A program made the position numbers and the translations under genes. Under the pieces are notes generated by a model. That model had not been told where the DNA came from, made no database searches, and saw only the letters and a program-made list of their open reading frames with translations. From Paenibacillus ferrarius (GTDB taxonomy: Bacteria > Bacillota > Bacilli > Paenibacillales > NBRC-103111), in NCBI RefSeq assembly GCF_002027705.1, contig NZ_MBTG01000009.1, forward strand, positions 165,794 through 229,793: a stretch of DNA of 64,000 bases. The letters are read 5' to 3'. Below, piece after piece: positions 7,971 to 17,900 of this stretch (position 1 is its first letter; every line of letters begins with the position of its first letter).

Positions 7971-8878
7971 GCCTTCCCCCCCCTACGTTGCATCAAGTTG
8001 TAAATAATGGATAACAGGATCAAGAAGAAGAACATTAAGCTCCCCATTGCGCTCGCCTTGCCGAAATCAAGATCACGGAACGCTGTATGGTTCATCCATA
8101 ACAGATACGTCAGCGTCGCATTGTTAGGCCCGCCGTCGGTCATCGACAGCTGCGCTTGGAAACTTTGTGAGGTTGTGATCACCTGCAGCAGAAGCAAGAG
8201 CAGCATCAGCGTCTTAATACTTGGCAATGTAATGTGACGGATACGCTGCCAGACGCTTGCACCGTCGATTTCGGCAGCTTCATACACGTCTCTTGGAATT
8301 CCCACAACGGCTGCAATGTAGATGAGTGTTGCCGAACCAAAGTTTTGCCACGTTTCTAACAATACAATGGAAATCATCGCCATCTTCGGGCTGAAGAACT
8401 CTACTTTGGGAATGCCCAAGGTTTGAAACAGACTATTGATCGGACCTACAGCATCAAAGAACCACTGCCACATTCCATAAAGCACAATTGCCGGAACCGC
8501 ACTAGGCAAATAACCGATAATACGGGCAGCGCCTTGAAACCATTTTAATTCAGAAATAATAATTGCAATCAGAGGCGGTATCCAGAAACCGAGTACAATA
8601 CCTAAACCCATATAATACAAGGTGTTTTTTATCGAAGTGAATAATAAACTGTCTTTAAAAATACTCAGGTAGTTATTAAGTCCAATAAAATGATTGCCAT
8701 CCACGAAATCAATATTGTAAAAACTGTAGAAGATTCCTTTGAAAATGGGTACCCATAAAAAGATGATAAATAAAATAATTTCCGGCAGGATGAACAATGT
8801 TCCCCACAAATACCAATTCATTTTCTTTTTGACAGCACGCTCGGCTGTGATTGGCCGTACATTCAGCTCTGTATCCAT
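7967..8878 (-). CDS. CUT1 sugar ABC transporter permease (MalF type)
   Basis: 303 residues from the ATG at 8878 (MDTELNVRP), 8 bp after AAGGAG; a GTG at 8887 is less likely. It has six membrane segments and the EAA loop DVYEAAEIDGASVWQRIRHI, then TLPSIK. It forms the membrane channel with the MalG-type partner encoded directly downstream. Expression relative to the binding protein is probably tuned by the hairpin at 8895-8932. Confidence 0.92.
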   Translation of the reverse strand: MDTELNVRPITAERAVKKKMNWYLWGTLFILPEIILFIIFLWVPIFKGIFYSFYNIDFVDGNHFIGLNNYLSIFKDSLLFTSIKNTLYYMGLGIVLGFWIPPLIAIIISELKWFQGAARIIGYLPSAVPAIVLYGMWQWFFDAVGPINSLFQTLGIPKVEFFSPKMAMISIVLLETWQNFGSATLIYIAAVVGIPRDVYEAAEIDGASVWQRIRHITLPSIKTLMLLLLLLQVITTSQSFQAQLSMTDGGPNNATLTYLLWMNHTAFRDLDFGKASAMGSLMFFFLILLSIIYNLMQRRGGKA

Positions 8879-8894
8879 CCTGAACACTCCTTAT

Positions 8895-8932
8895 AAAATC
8901 GGACCTAAACCGTGAAACGGCTTAGATCCGAT
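8895..8932 (-). promoter_or_regulatory. Intercistronic hairpin between binding protein and permease
   Basis: Minus-strand stem ATCGGA.CTAA.CCG / CGG.TTAG.TCCGAT with a short T-rich tail (TTTTAT). Such hairpins let the binding protein be made in excess over the permeases, by mRNA stabilisation or partial termination. Confidence 0.6.
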
Positions 8933-8942
8933 GTTCCCGTCC

Positions 8943-10367
8943 CTATTCGACCTTTACTTTATCAAACACTTCGGTTTGTACTTTGTTCGACGCTTCTTCC
9001 AACGTCTTTTTCAGATCAACGTCTTTGGTTGTGAACACTTTCTGAATCACATTAGCCAGCTCTGTGTAATATTTTTGCGCTTCATATTGAGCTTCCGGCT
9101 TGCCGTCCCAAAGGCTGATCAGTTGTGGATCATATTTGAAAACATTATCGTATTTCGCTAGTAAATCTGTATATTTTTTACCGAAATCGGAAGAATCCTT
9201 CCAGTAGTTGATCGGTTGCGGAATGTAAACGCGATTTTTGCCTTTGCGATCTTCGATTTCTTTTTTCGTGGAATTCAAGAAATCGTCTGTGAAGTACTCA
9301 TCTGTAATCCATTTGAAAGCCACTTGCTGTTGATCTTTGTCGCTTTTCGGATTGATTACACGGTAGTTGCCGCCCAGAACGCCTGTATGCTTACCGCCTT
9401 TGCTAATGGAAGGCATTGGATAAACAACGAGATCTTCTTTGCTGATACCGCCTTCATTAATCGCCGTATCTGCGGCATTTCCGCTTCCGCACATTACCAT
9501 CGCACCGCGACCTTGGGAGAATGCATTCAAAGCATCGCCATAGCCAAGTGCCCAGTTCTGCGGAATCAAGTTCTCATCTTTCAGCTTTTTATAGAATTCA
9601 AGCGCTTTCAAGCCTGCGTCAGAGTTGAACAGCCCAACGACTTTACCATTATCAAGCTTTTGTACATCTCCGCCAGCAGCATAAAGGAAATTCGTCCAGT
9701 TCCAACCGGCTTCCGGACCTTTGCCCATCGGAATGAAGCCTGCGATCCCTTTGGCCGGATCATTGATTTTTCTAGCTGCCGTCAACAGATCATCCCAAGT
9801 CCAATCCATTGGAGGAAGATCTACGCCTTTTTCCTTAAACAGCTTTTTATTCAACGTAATGGTCATTACATAACCATCGATTGGCACACCATAGGTTTTC
9901 CCGTTAACGACAAACGGCTTGGAAAGCAGATCATTCATATCCTTGGCATGTTCCCAGCCATTAATGGAATCGGTAATGTCAGCAACCCACTTCTTATCAA
10001 CGAGAACTTTTCCTTCTGTTGCATAAGTCGTATATTCCGTTGGCGCACTGTTCGATGCCATTTTGATTCCGATTTCCAGCGGGTTGTACTGCCAATCGTC
10101 CTTCTTGAAATCAACATTCGGGAATTTCGCTTTGAAGCGGGCAATACGCTGATCCAACTGATCATTTTTTTCCTTTTGGTCAGGTTTGAAGCCTTGCGCC
10201 GTAATTGTCACCTTTTTGGCTGCAGCCGGTGCCGTTGTCGCTGTACTGCCTGTAGTTGCCGCCGAGGTAGGCGCTGCTGTGCTCGTTGTTGTCGTACCGG
10301 TGCCACACCCTGCTAATAGGACCGTCAGTGCAATGGCACCAAGTGCGGAAGCATTCTTCTTTCTCAT
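8943..10367 (-). CDS. Sugar ABC transporter substrate-binding lipoprotein
   Basis: 474 residues from the ATG at 10367, 8 bp after AAGGGG; an upstream ATG at 10397 has no such site. The lipobox LLAGC places the lipidated Cys at residue 21, followed by a Thr/Ala-rich linker of about 35 residues. The rest is a family-1 extracellular solute-binding fold (VGLFNSDAGLKALEFYKKLK; FSQGRGAMVMCGSG). It captures the sugar outside the membrane for the two permeases downstream. Its promoter (10420-10448) carries the 19-bp activator-like site shared with the GH87 and regulator genes. Confidence 0.93.
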   Translation of the reverse strand: MRKKNASALGAIALTVLLAGCGTGTTTTSTAAPTSAATTGSTATTAPAAAKKVTITAQGFKPDQKEKNDQLDQRIARFKAKFPNVDFKKDDWQYNPLEIGIKMASNSAPTEYTTYATEGKVLVDKKWVADITDSINGWEHAKDMNDLLSKPFVVNGKTYGVPIDGYVMTITLNKKLFKEKGVDLPPMDWTWDDLLTAARKINDPAKGIAGFIPMGKGPEAGWNWTNFLYAAGGDVQKLDNGKVVGLFNSDAGLKALEFYKKLKDENLIPQNWALGYGDALNAFSQGRGAMVMCGSGNAADTAINEGGISKEDLVVYPMPSISKGGKHTGVLGGNYRVINPKSDKDQQQVAFKWITDEYFTDDFLNSTKKEIEDRKGKNRVYIPQPINYWKDSSDFGKKYTDLLAKYDNVFKYDPQLISLWDGKPEAQYEAQKYYTELANVIQKVFTTKDVDLKKTLEEASNKVQTEVFDKVKVE

Positions 10368-10419
10368 GTGTAGTTCCCCTTTCAATCGTTTCATCATATG
10401 TTTTGCTGCTACAATTTAG

Positions 10420-10448
10420 ATTATAAAGGGAATATATGGGGCCGACGA
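10420..10448 (-). promoter_or_regulatory. Promoter of the binding-protein/permease operon
   Basis: Minus strand -10 TATAAT (10420-10425), 17-bp spacer, and a very weak -35 TCGTCG (10443-10448). A poor -35 with a good -10 fits activator dependence. Confidence 0.6.
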
Positions 10449-10455
10449 TGTGTCG

Positions 10456-10474
10456 TATTACGCTAATCGTGTCA
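10456..10474 (-). promoter_or_regulatory. Activator-like site, copy 3
   Basis: Minus strand TGACACGATTAGCGTAATA, ending 7 bp before the -35. It matches the sites at 11873-11891 and 18601-18619. It also overlaps a 21-bp-spaced direct repeat (CGTAACATGTGACAC / CGTAATACGACAC), a layout common for AraC-type regulators. Confidence 0.6.
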
Positions 10475-10478
10475 CATG

Positions 10479-11801
10479 TTACGATCCCGTTTGTTTAATC
10501 TCAGATATATTCATCCCGAAATGTTTCTTGAAAATTTTACTGAAATGCTCTGGAGATTCATAGCCGATTTCCTCTGAAATTTCGTATCTGCGCTTATCCG
10601 TCGTAAGGATCAACTGCCTTCCTTTCTCCATGCGAAGCTGCGTGACATAGTCCCAGATGTTGATGCCCATCACTTTTTTGAACAAATAACTCAAATAATT
10701 AGGGCTTAAATGCACCGCATCTGCGATATCTTGAAGCTTCAAGCCTTTGTCGCAGAAATGTCCTTCAATATAGGTTTTCGTCTCAAATACAATGCGATTA
10801 TTAGCCTCATCCACTTGCGTATGGGTTAAATTTTGTTCATTCGTTGTTTTGCCGATATCATCAATGTAGAACATGTAGTGACCTTTATGCGTCTCGCTCC
10901 ACGTCAAGCTCTCTATGGCTTCTTGATAAATAACAGGCCACTGCGTGACGCCTTCGCGTATGCGGCTAATTCCGATCTGGCATTTCACGTTGACGTATTT
11001 CTGCAAATTCGTATGAATCATCTGAGCAACCATGAGCAGTTGGTTAATGCTTTGAGTGCCACGATTCTCCTCTTCCGGTATTTGCAGCAGCAGCGAGAAG
11101 GTTGAATTATGGGTATTGAACACGAGATGGCACCATTGATTAGCCGTCTCTTCAATGATATTGAGCGCCGCATATTTCAGCAAGCTGCGGTCTTTCAAGG
11201 TCGCAATGGCCTGATCATGAATCCCGCCCCGGTCCAGAGCCAGCTTAATAACGAGCATGCTGTAGAAGGTTCCCGTCATGCGATTGCCAAGCTTCTCCAT
11301 AATGTCCGGCACCTCAGACTCATGCAGCGTAGCCGTCACAAGCTCATTCAAATAATAGTTCAGCTCAAGCGTCGTATGCTCAGGAAGTCCTCGGTAGCCC
11401 TCCCATTCGGAGAAATGCTGCTGCTTCTCTTCCTTCTCCTGCAACAGCTTCGTGGCAACGGAGATGAGATGAGGCGGTGTGATCGGCTTCACCAAATACT
11501 CCTTCGCTCCGAAACGGATCGCTTTCTGGGCATATTCGAATTCGCCATGGGCGGATAAAATGACAATAGGAATCGTCGGATCTTCCATAAAAATATTTTC
11601 AATGAGCTCGATCCCGTTCATTTTTTCCATTTGGATATCGGTAAATACGAGATCAATTTTCTCCAAATGTATAAAATCTAAGGCTTCAAACCCGTTATAT
11701 GCGATGAACACCTCAGCGATGTCCAGCTTCGACTGTTTCAATATGGACGCAACACCTTTGCAAATCATCGGTTCGTCGTCTACTACCAGAATATTAACCA
11801 T
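10479..11801 (-). CDS. YesN-family response regulator (REC + AraC)
   Basis: 440 residues. The receiver domain (1-125) has acidic residues D8, D9 and E10, phosphoacceptor D55 (VFTDIQM) and the conserved Lys in LVKPI. A middle region of about 200 residues is followed by a C-terminal AraC-type double helix-turn-helix (LQDIADAVHLSPNYLSYLFK; then YESPEHFSKIFKKHFG). It is the partner of the YesM-like kinase at 5166-6938 and probably activates the binding-protein operon, the GH87 gene and itself, since all three promoters share one 19-bp motif. The start follows GAGGTGG. Confidence 0.93.
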   Translation of the reverse strand: MVNILVVDDEPMICKGVASILKQSKLDIAEVFIAYNGFEALDFIHLEKIDLVFTDIQMEKMNGIELIENIFMEDPTIPIVILSAHGEFEYAQKAIRFGAKEYLVKPITPPHLISVATKLLQEKEEKQQHFSEWEGYRGLPEHTTLELNYYLNELVTATLHESEVPDIMEKLGNRMTGTFYSMLVIKLALDRGGIHDQAIATLKDRSLLKYAALNIIEETANQWCHLVFNTHNSTFSLLLQIPEEENRGTQSINQLLMVAQMIHTNLQKYVNVKCQIGISRIREGVTQWPVIYQEAIESLTWSETHKGHYMFYIDDIGKTTNEQNLTHTQVDEANNRIVFETKTYIEGHFCDKGLKLQDIADAVHLSPNYLSYLFKKVMGINIWDYVTQLRMEKGRQLILTTDKRRYEISEEIGYESPEHFSKIFKKHFGMNISEIKQTGS

Positions 11802-11836
11802 AGGTCCACCTCGTCATTCTTATATGCATCATTACT

Positions 11837-11865
11837 ATTTTAGTGTACAACGATGGATGTGGATA
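11837..11865 (-). promoter_or_regulatory. Promoter of the YesN-like regulator
   Basis: Minus strand -10 TAAAAT (11837-11842), 17-bp spacer, weak -35 TATCCA (11860-11865), with the activator-like site 7 bp further upstream. Confidence 0.5.
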
Positions 11866-11872
11866 GGTATTT

Positions 11873-11891
11873 TATTACGGTAATCATGTCC
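11873..11891 (-). promoter_or_regulatory. Activator-like site, copy 2
   Basis: Minus strand GGACATGATTACCGTAATA, 7 bp upstream of the -35 of the regulator gene; suggests autoregulation. Confidence 0.6.
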
Positions 11892-11900
11892 GATATACGG

Positions 11901-11953
11901 GAAAACAAAGAAGAGCTGTCTGCTCCGTCCGTGAAGACAGAGAGACAGCTCCT
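11901..11953 (-). terminator. Terminator after the GH87 gene
   Basis: Minus-strand hairpin AGCTGTC...GACAGCT with a longer imperfect stem, then CTTCTTTGTTTTC. Confidence 0.65.
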
Positions 11954-11976
11954 TGCCAGTGACGCATGAAATCCGG

Positions 11977-14900
11977 TTAATTCATGAGATGCATGCTTTG
12001 CAGCAGTCGATGCAAAATAACGGTTGATTCGGCGCGCGTCGCGAGTGCTTGAGGCTCCAAGGTTGAGGCACTTTTCCCTTGGATAATGCCGCTAGACACC
12101 ACTTGTGCGAAAGCATCTTGAGCCCAGCTGCTGATTGAAGCAGCATCTGTGTAGACAGCTAGCCGTCCTGAAGACACCGCCCCGGAAGTTGGCCGAAGCT
12201 TCCCGGCGCGTACAACCATCAATGCCATTTCTTCTCTTGTCACGGTTTGATTGGGCTTGAATGACTGATCCTCATATCCGTTAATGAGTGCATACTCAGC
12301 AGCCGTCTGGATATTGCTGTAATACCAGTCCTTCGAGCTGACATCACGGAAGTCCGTTTTAACCGACTCTCCTGCGGAAAGCCCCAGAGCACGCACTAAC
12401 AAGGCCGCAAACTCAGCTCTGGTCACGCTCTGATCAGGTGCAAACGAAGATGATGTTTGACCGTTAACGATATGCTTCGCTGCAAGCAGCTCGATATCTT
12501 TCCTAGCCCAATGACCTGTCAGATCACCAAAAGACCGGGCATGTTGAATAATTGTATAGATGGAATTGCCCGTACTGTGGATAGCGGCCTCCGTCTGCCC
12601 ATTCACGGCCTTGAATTCAGCCGGGACGTATTGGAATTCGCCTGTTTCGGGATGATAAATGGCTGCCGATGCTGTATTCGCATCAATCACCCGATCGAGC
12701 GTAATGGTACGCGTCACGTAGATACGGCCAAACTGCTTTAAAGTGATCGTTCGATCGCCATTTACTAAGCTAAGCTCAAAGCGGATCGGATACCCCACCA
12801 GCTCATTATCCTGCTTGCCGGCTGCTTGCTTGATTGCAGCAAGGTCTGTCTCGTTCACTTTCTCGATCTTCACTTTCAACCTGCTCTGCGATGGATCAAG
12901 GAGTTTGGCTTCTGGGCTCAGCAATGAAGTAATATCCGCTGGAAGCTCATAGGTTGCATTCAAGTGCTGAAGAGATACATGAGCGTCAGGAAGAGCAGAG
13001 TAAAGCTTCAATAACGCTGCAAGTGAGATCTCAAACTCCACAGCTTCGCTCGTTGAACCGCTGCTGATCGTAACCGTTTGCTGCTTGTCAGCGATTGCAT
13101 CCGTAAACCATTTATCTGCAACTGAAATGCGAGTTGGATTTGGTATTGTAGCAAAACCTCCTCCCCCTCCTCCTGAACCACCGCTGGAGACGGGAGGAAT
13201 CGTCGGCTGATCGGGATGAATGCTCGAGAAGCCGCGCCCTGACTCAACGACTGTCAAATTCGACCCCGCGCTAGTCGCCACATCTTGAATACGTGCTTGA
13301 CGAATAATCACATTGTCTACATTCACAGAGCCCGTTATCGTACTAGCCACTTCGAAACCATTCGTACCCGCTCCGTCAATGACATTATTCTTGAATGCAA
13401 CTTTGCTTACAGGGGAAGTGCCTTGAATGGAAATACCCTGGTACGTATTATCCAGCATAATATTATCTTGGATAAGGACATCGCTGTCGATTGCTTTCGT
13501 ATCCGCATAGACCCATATCGCGCCGAAATTCGCATGAAGCCCTGCATCGCGACTGCCTGTGCGAATGAGGGTATTGCGTTCTACACGTGTTGTTCCTCTA
13601 AACGGAGTCAGCGGGCTAAAGCGCGTCGATACCGCAATACCGCCTCCCAATCCGATCGTATCCTGCAAAATGTTGTCCTGCATCTTGTTGTCTTTGCCGC
13701 CAAACACAACCATATTATTGGACAGCCATGGCAGCTGAACCGTGTCGAAACGGAACGTATTATTATCGGTATAATCGTCAGGGTAAGCCCCTTTGATCAC
13801 CGTGGACCACATCGCAAGTCCATCATCGCCGGCATAACGCACATGAGACTGCTCCACCATGCTGTTCTTGGTATTCGTGCTGAAGTTAATGCCGTCAGCC
13901 ATGAGATTGCGCATTCTTAAGCCGCCAACATAGAATTCATTCGTAAAGTTATCGCTGTTCAGCCCATAACTCAGCTGCGGTCTTGCGATCCACATCCCTG
14001 TTTTGGTATGTTCAATCCACACCTGCTGAACAGTCGAGCCCGTTCCAAACGCACCCTCGAAAGCATTCGTGTGAGCATCATCCTTGCGCACATTGAGCTC
14101 TCCGTCAATAGCCAGATCATAGACGCCGATATGGCTGCCATTCGCAAAGAACTTGGCGCCTTTGAGCGTCGTATGCCACATGCCCGCGCCACGAATGGTC
14201 ACATCATCCAAGATGAACAACTTGGTCGTATCTTCCTCGCCGTCTTTCTTATCATCGGCAATGAAGCCGTTGTTATTGGCAAGTTCGAACACGCCTGCCG
14301 GAATCCAGACTCCTTTGTGTTGTAACTTGGCTGCCGCAATAGCAGCCTTCAAAGCTTGCGAGTCATCCAAGCCATCACCCGCAACAGCACCAAAATCGCT
14401 AATGGAGAGGAAGCCGCTTGGCTGTGAATATGCTTCAGGCGCTTGCTCCATTTCAACGAAATCAATTACGTAGGAACTCGCGTCATTGCCGCTGTCCTTT
14501 TGGAGCTTGATGGTTGCGCCGGCTTCCACATTTCCAATCAACGTATGAATTTCATCGAAGAAGCGGTGGGCGCTTCCTTGACCAGGCTCATTAGACCAAG
14601 GGTAATTGCCATATTCCCAAGCGTATTTGGACGTTAAATCAAGATCCTTCACCTTGACATCATTGACATACAGCCCCAGTTTAGCTTCAAGACCCTTCCC
14701 ATCAGCACTGTCTGGAATGGAGTAGCGCAGCACGAGTGCATTGGCCTTCTTCGCCAACTGGAATTGCACGTACTGGCCGGTTTGGTCAAGCTTCACTGCT
14801 TGCCTGCCGGATGCTTCAGCGGCCAAATCTCTGTAAATACGCGAAGGCCCGATAAGCTGGCCGTTCGTCTGTCCGTGCTCTGCTTCATAGGTCGTATACG

Positions 14901-17900
14901 TTTCAATCGCTCCACGATATGCTTTATTCACGGAATCATGAACCGTCAAACGATCAATCGCAACCATCCCGCTATCACCCGCCAAATGTTCAAAAGACAC
15001 CGAGTTATAGCCTGCACGCAGTGGGAGGGTGACCTCCTTTTCTTGCCAGCCAGCGCCAGCTTCGAAGGTCAACTGGCTTAAACCTAGTCCATTAACCAAT
15101 AAACTTAATGTTTGATTAGTTGTACTAGTGTTCAAATAACGCACAGCCGCTTGATATGACGCCGCTTCTTGCGCATTGACTGCGATAATGGCTCTGGCGC
15201 CAACCGCCGAAAATTGGTCAAGATAACCTGATCCTGTAAAAGAACTGCTGCTAGCAGCTACTTGAACACCGCCGCCAACGAAAGCATTTTCAGCTTCATA
15301 AATGGCATCACCGCGAACAGGTTCAAACGTCCACTCAGCTACAGCTTGTTTAGCGTCAACAACTCCCTGTTTGACAGATGATCCATCGCTAAATACGATT
15401 TGCGGTACTGCCGCTGAGCTTATCAGCTTGTAGCCTAGGAAATCATCAATCATCCACTGGCTGTTGAGCTGATTCCGATCAGAACCGGTGCCAATAGCTC
15501 CGTCTGCCGTTTGCGGAGCTTGCAGCCAATGATCTGACGCACGATTCTTGATTAACTTATGTCCGTTGTAATCCTGAACAATCCATTGCGCGCTTGGCGC
15601 ATTATTCGGCAAAGCCGCTGTGGACACTTGCCCATTAACTTCCTGGATAGCTTCCTTCGTAGCTTTATTAATCAGTTGAATGTAGCCTGTGTCTTCTATA
15701 ATCGGTGTTCCTGTATCGGTATAGCGCTGTTCCGTGAGGTCTGGCTTAACCTGTGGCAGAACAACCTCCTCAAAAGTCCATTGCAGCTTCTTCTCGTTGC
15801 CGCCTGCACTGCGTGCGTACAATCCCCGCTCTGGGTAGCCCGCGCTGTTGACGACATTTAAGTACTCATCATCGAAGTCTGCCTGATGGCTGCGAATCCA
15901 GTATTTCCCGGCACCTGCGATATCCTCAATAACCCATTGAGACGATTGAAGATCCGGCGCTTGGGAAGAAGAAATGAATTCATACGCGGAACTTGTCAAC
16001 ATATAATGGCCTGTTGCCGCATTTTTGAATCGCTGAACACCATTGTCCGCTTCGATAATCCAATGGGAATAACCATCATTCGCAGCCGGCGAGCCGTACA
16101 TCACGATACCTCTGCTGTTTTCATACAAATACTGTCCGTTGTCTACATTCTTAATCCGTTTCTGGCCGTTTGGCACATTAGGAGGCAGTGTAACGATTTC
16201 CATAGCAAATAAGGCGCTGTCATCATTGCCTTTCAATTTGCTTACCTTGAAATCTTGCTGGCTCACATCTGCGTACATATAGTGAGCTTGCGTCCAGCCG
16301 CTCTTCAGCATCACATAACCCGGAATGCTTGCATTGTCTATACTCCAGTTGGCACTCTTCCAGTTCGCATCTATCGTTGAATACGTAATCAACGAATCTG
16401 GCGGCGAATCCTGCTCAATATGAGGAACAACATTTTCCAACGTAACACCGGATCCGCTTTGGGCATTAATCAGATACTTGTAGTTGGCATCATTTTGAGA
16501 CGTATTCAGGAACCAGAGAGAAGATAGATCACTGTCCGGTTTATCTCCGTATTTGAGCACATGATCTGCATTTTCGTACAAGTAGAGATTGGTTGCTTTA
16601 TTTTTAAAACGAATAGGCTTAGGCACACCTGCTGTTACCGGAGTGAACCGCCAATTCTTGCTTTGCCATGACGATGGAATTTCGCTGTACTCCGCATACT
16701 TAATCAAGTTCTGGACGTTGATAAACTTCTGATGATTAGCATCTGTATTGGCGTCATTAACACTATGAATCTGCTTGGTGTTGCCATTAATCGTTTCAAT
16801 GACCCATACTGCACTTCTCCAGGAATCCTCAACTGGGGTAACACGCAAGTGGCCGTTAACGGGATTTTCCGTATTGATATAATGACCGGTCGCTCGGTTC
16901 TTAATCCGCTTGCGTCCAGCAAACTTCTCGATGACCCATTGTGCGCGCTGATCATCTTCTTTGACATTGCCATATTTCAAATTGTTGTCAGTATCTTCAA
17001 ACAAGGCTAATGAATTCCATGCATTCGTGATTTGAACGAATTGCTCAACGCCTGCGATCACAGATGGATCTTCGAAAAGCCACTGCGCAGCGTCCGCATC
17101 GGGACTCACCAAACTGGACTGAGCAAAACCAAGGTGATTGGAAGTATGGATATAGGCATTTCCATAAACCGTGCTTTGGACGGTGACGTAATCATCATAC
17201 GTCTTCGAATTTGCAATCGACCATTGACCTGCCGTAGATCCGCTGTTCAAAGATGTGCTTAGCAAAGGAGCTGCGGGCTGGGCCTGATTCGGCTCCGTCA
17301 TGTAATGGCCCGTACCTACGTTGCGCAGTCTTTTCTTTCCATTGTAATCTTCCACGACCCATTGATACACCGAGGTTGTAACCGTGCCCGAGGCAATGGC
17401 GCCATATTTCACAAGGCCATGCTCCTCGTAGAGATACTTATCGCTTACAGCTTCTGAGGTGTAATTGGCGATTCGAACCGGTTTGAGCTCTGACACGAGC
17501 TCGATTCTCCACTGCGCATTCGCCCGATCCAGAACGGACCAATTATTCGAGCGCGCCGAAGTATCCTCAAACTGTGTATTCAACACGTAGATTTGACTGC
17601 CTGCATCAATTTCATCGGGATCTCCGGGGATACGATCCGTGCCTTTGGCATAGACGTTGCTAAACGTCAACCAGCCATCGGACGTTCCAGCCGCCATGAG
17701 CCATTGATTTTTCGTCGTGGCTGCCATGGGCAAACTCTTGATCGGAGCCCATAGCGTGCCTTGCGTGATGTAATGGCCGCTTTGCTGATTCCTTAACCGT
17801 ACAATTGGTACGCCGCTCCCGCCATCTTGGACATGTTCTATGATCCAATAAGTGCTTATGTCATCCATCGGCAGCTTGGCAAACTTAACTTCACTCGTTA

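Noticed and set aside
9216..10316. A long plus-strand reading frame of 366 codons
   Set aside because: It lies opposite the binding-protein lipoprotein gene, which has a lipobox, a ribosome binding site and family motifs; the opposite frame has a Cys/Arg-rich, gene-unlike composition.
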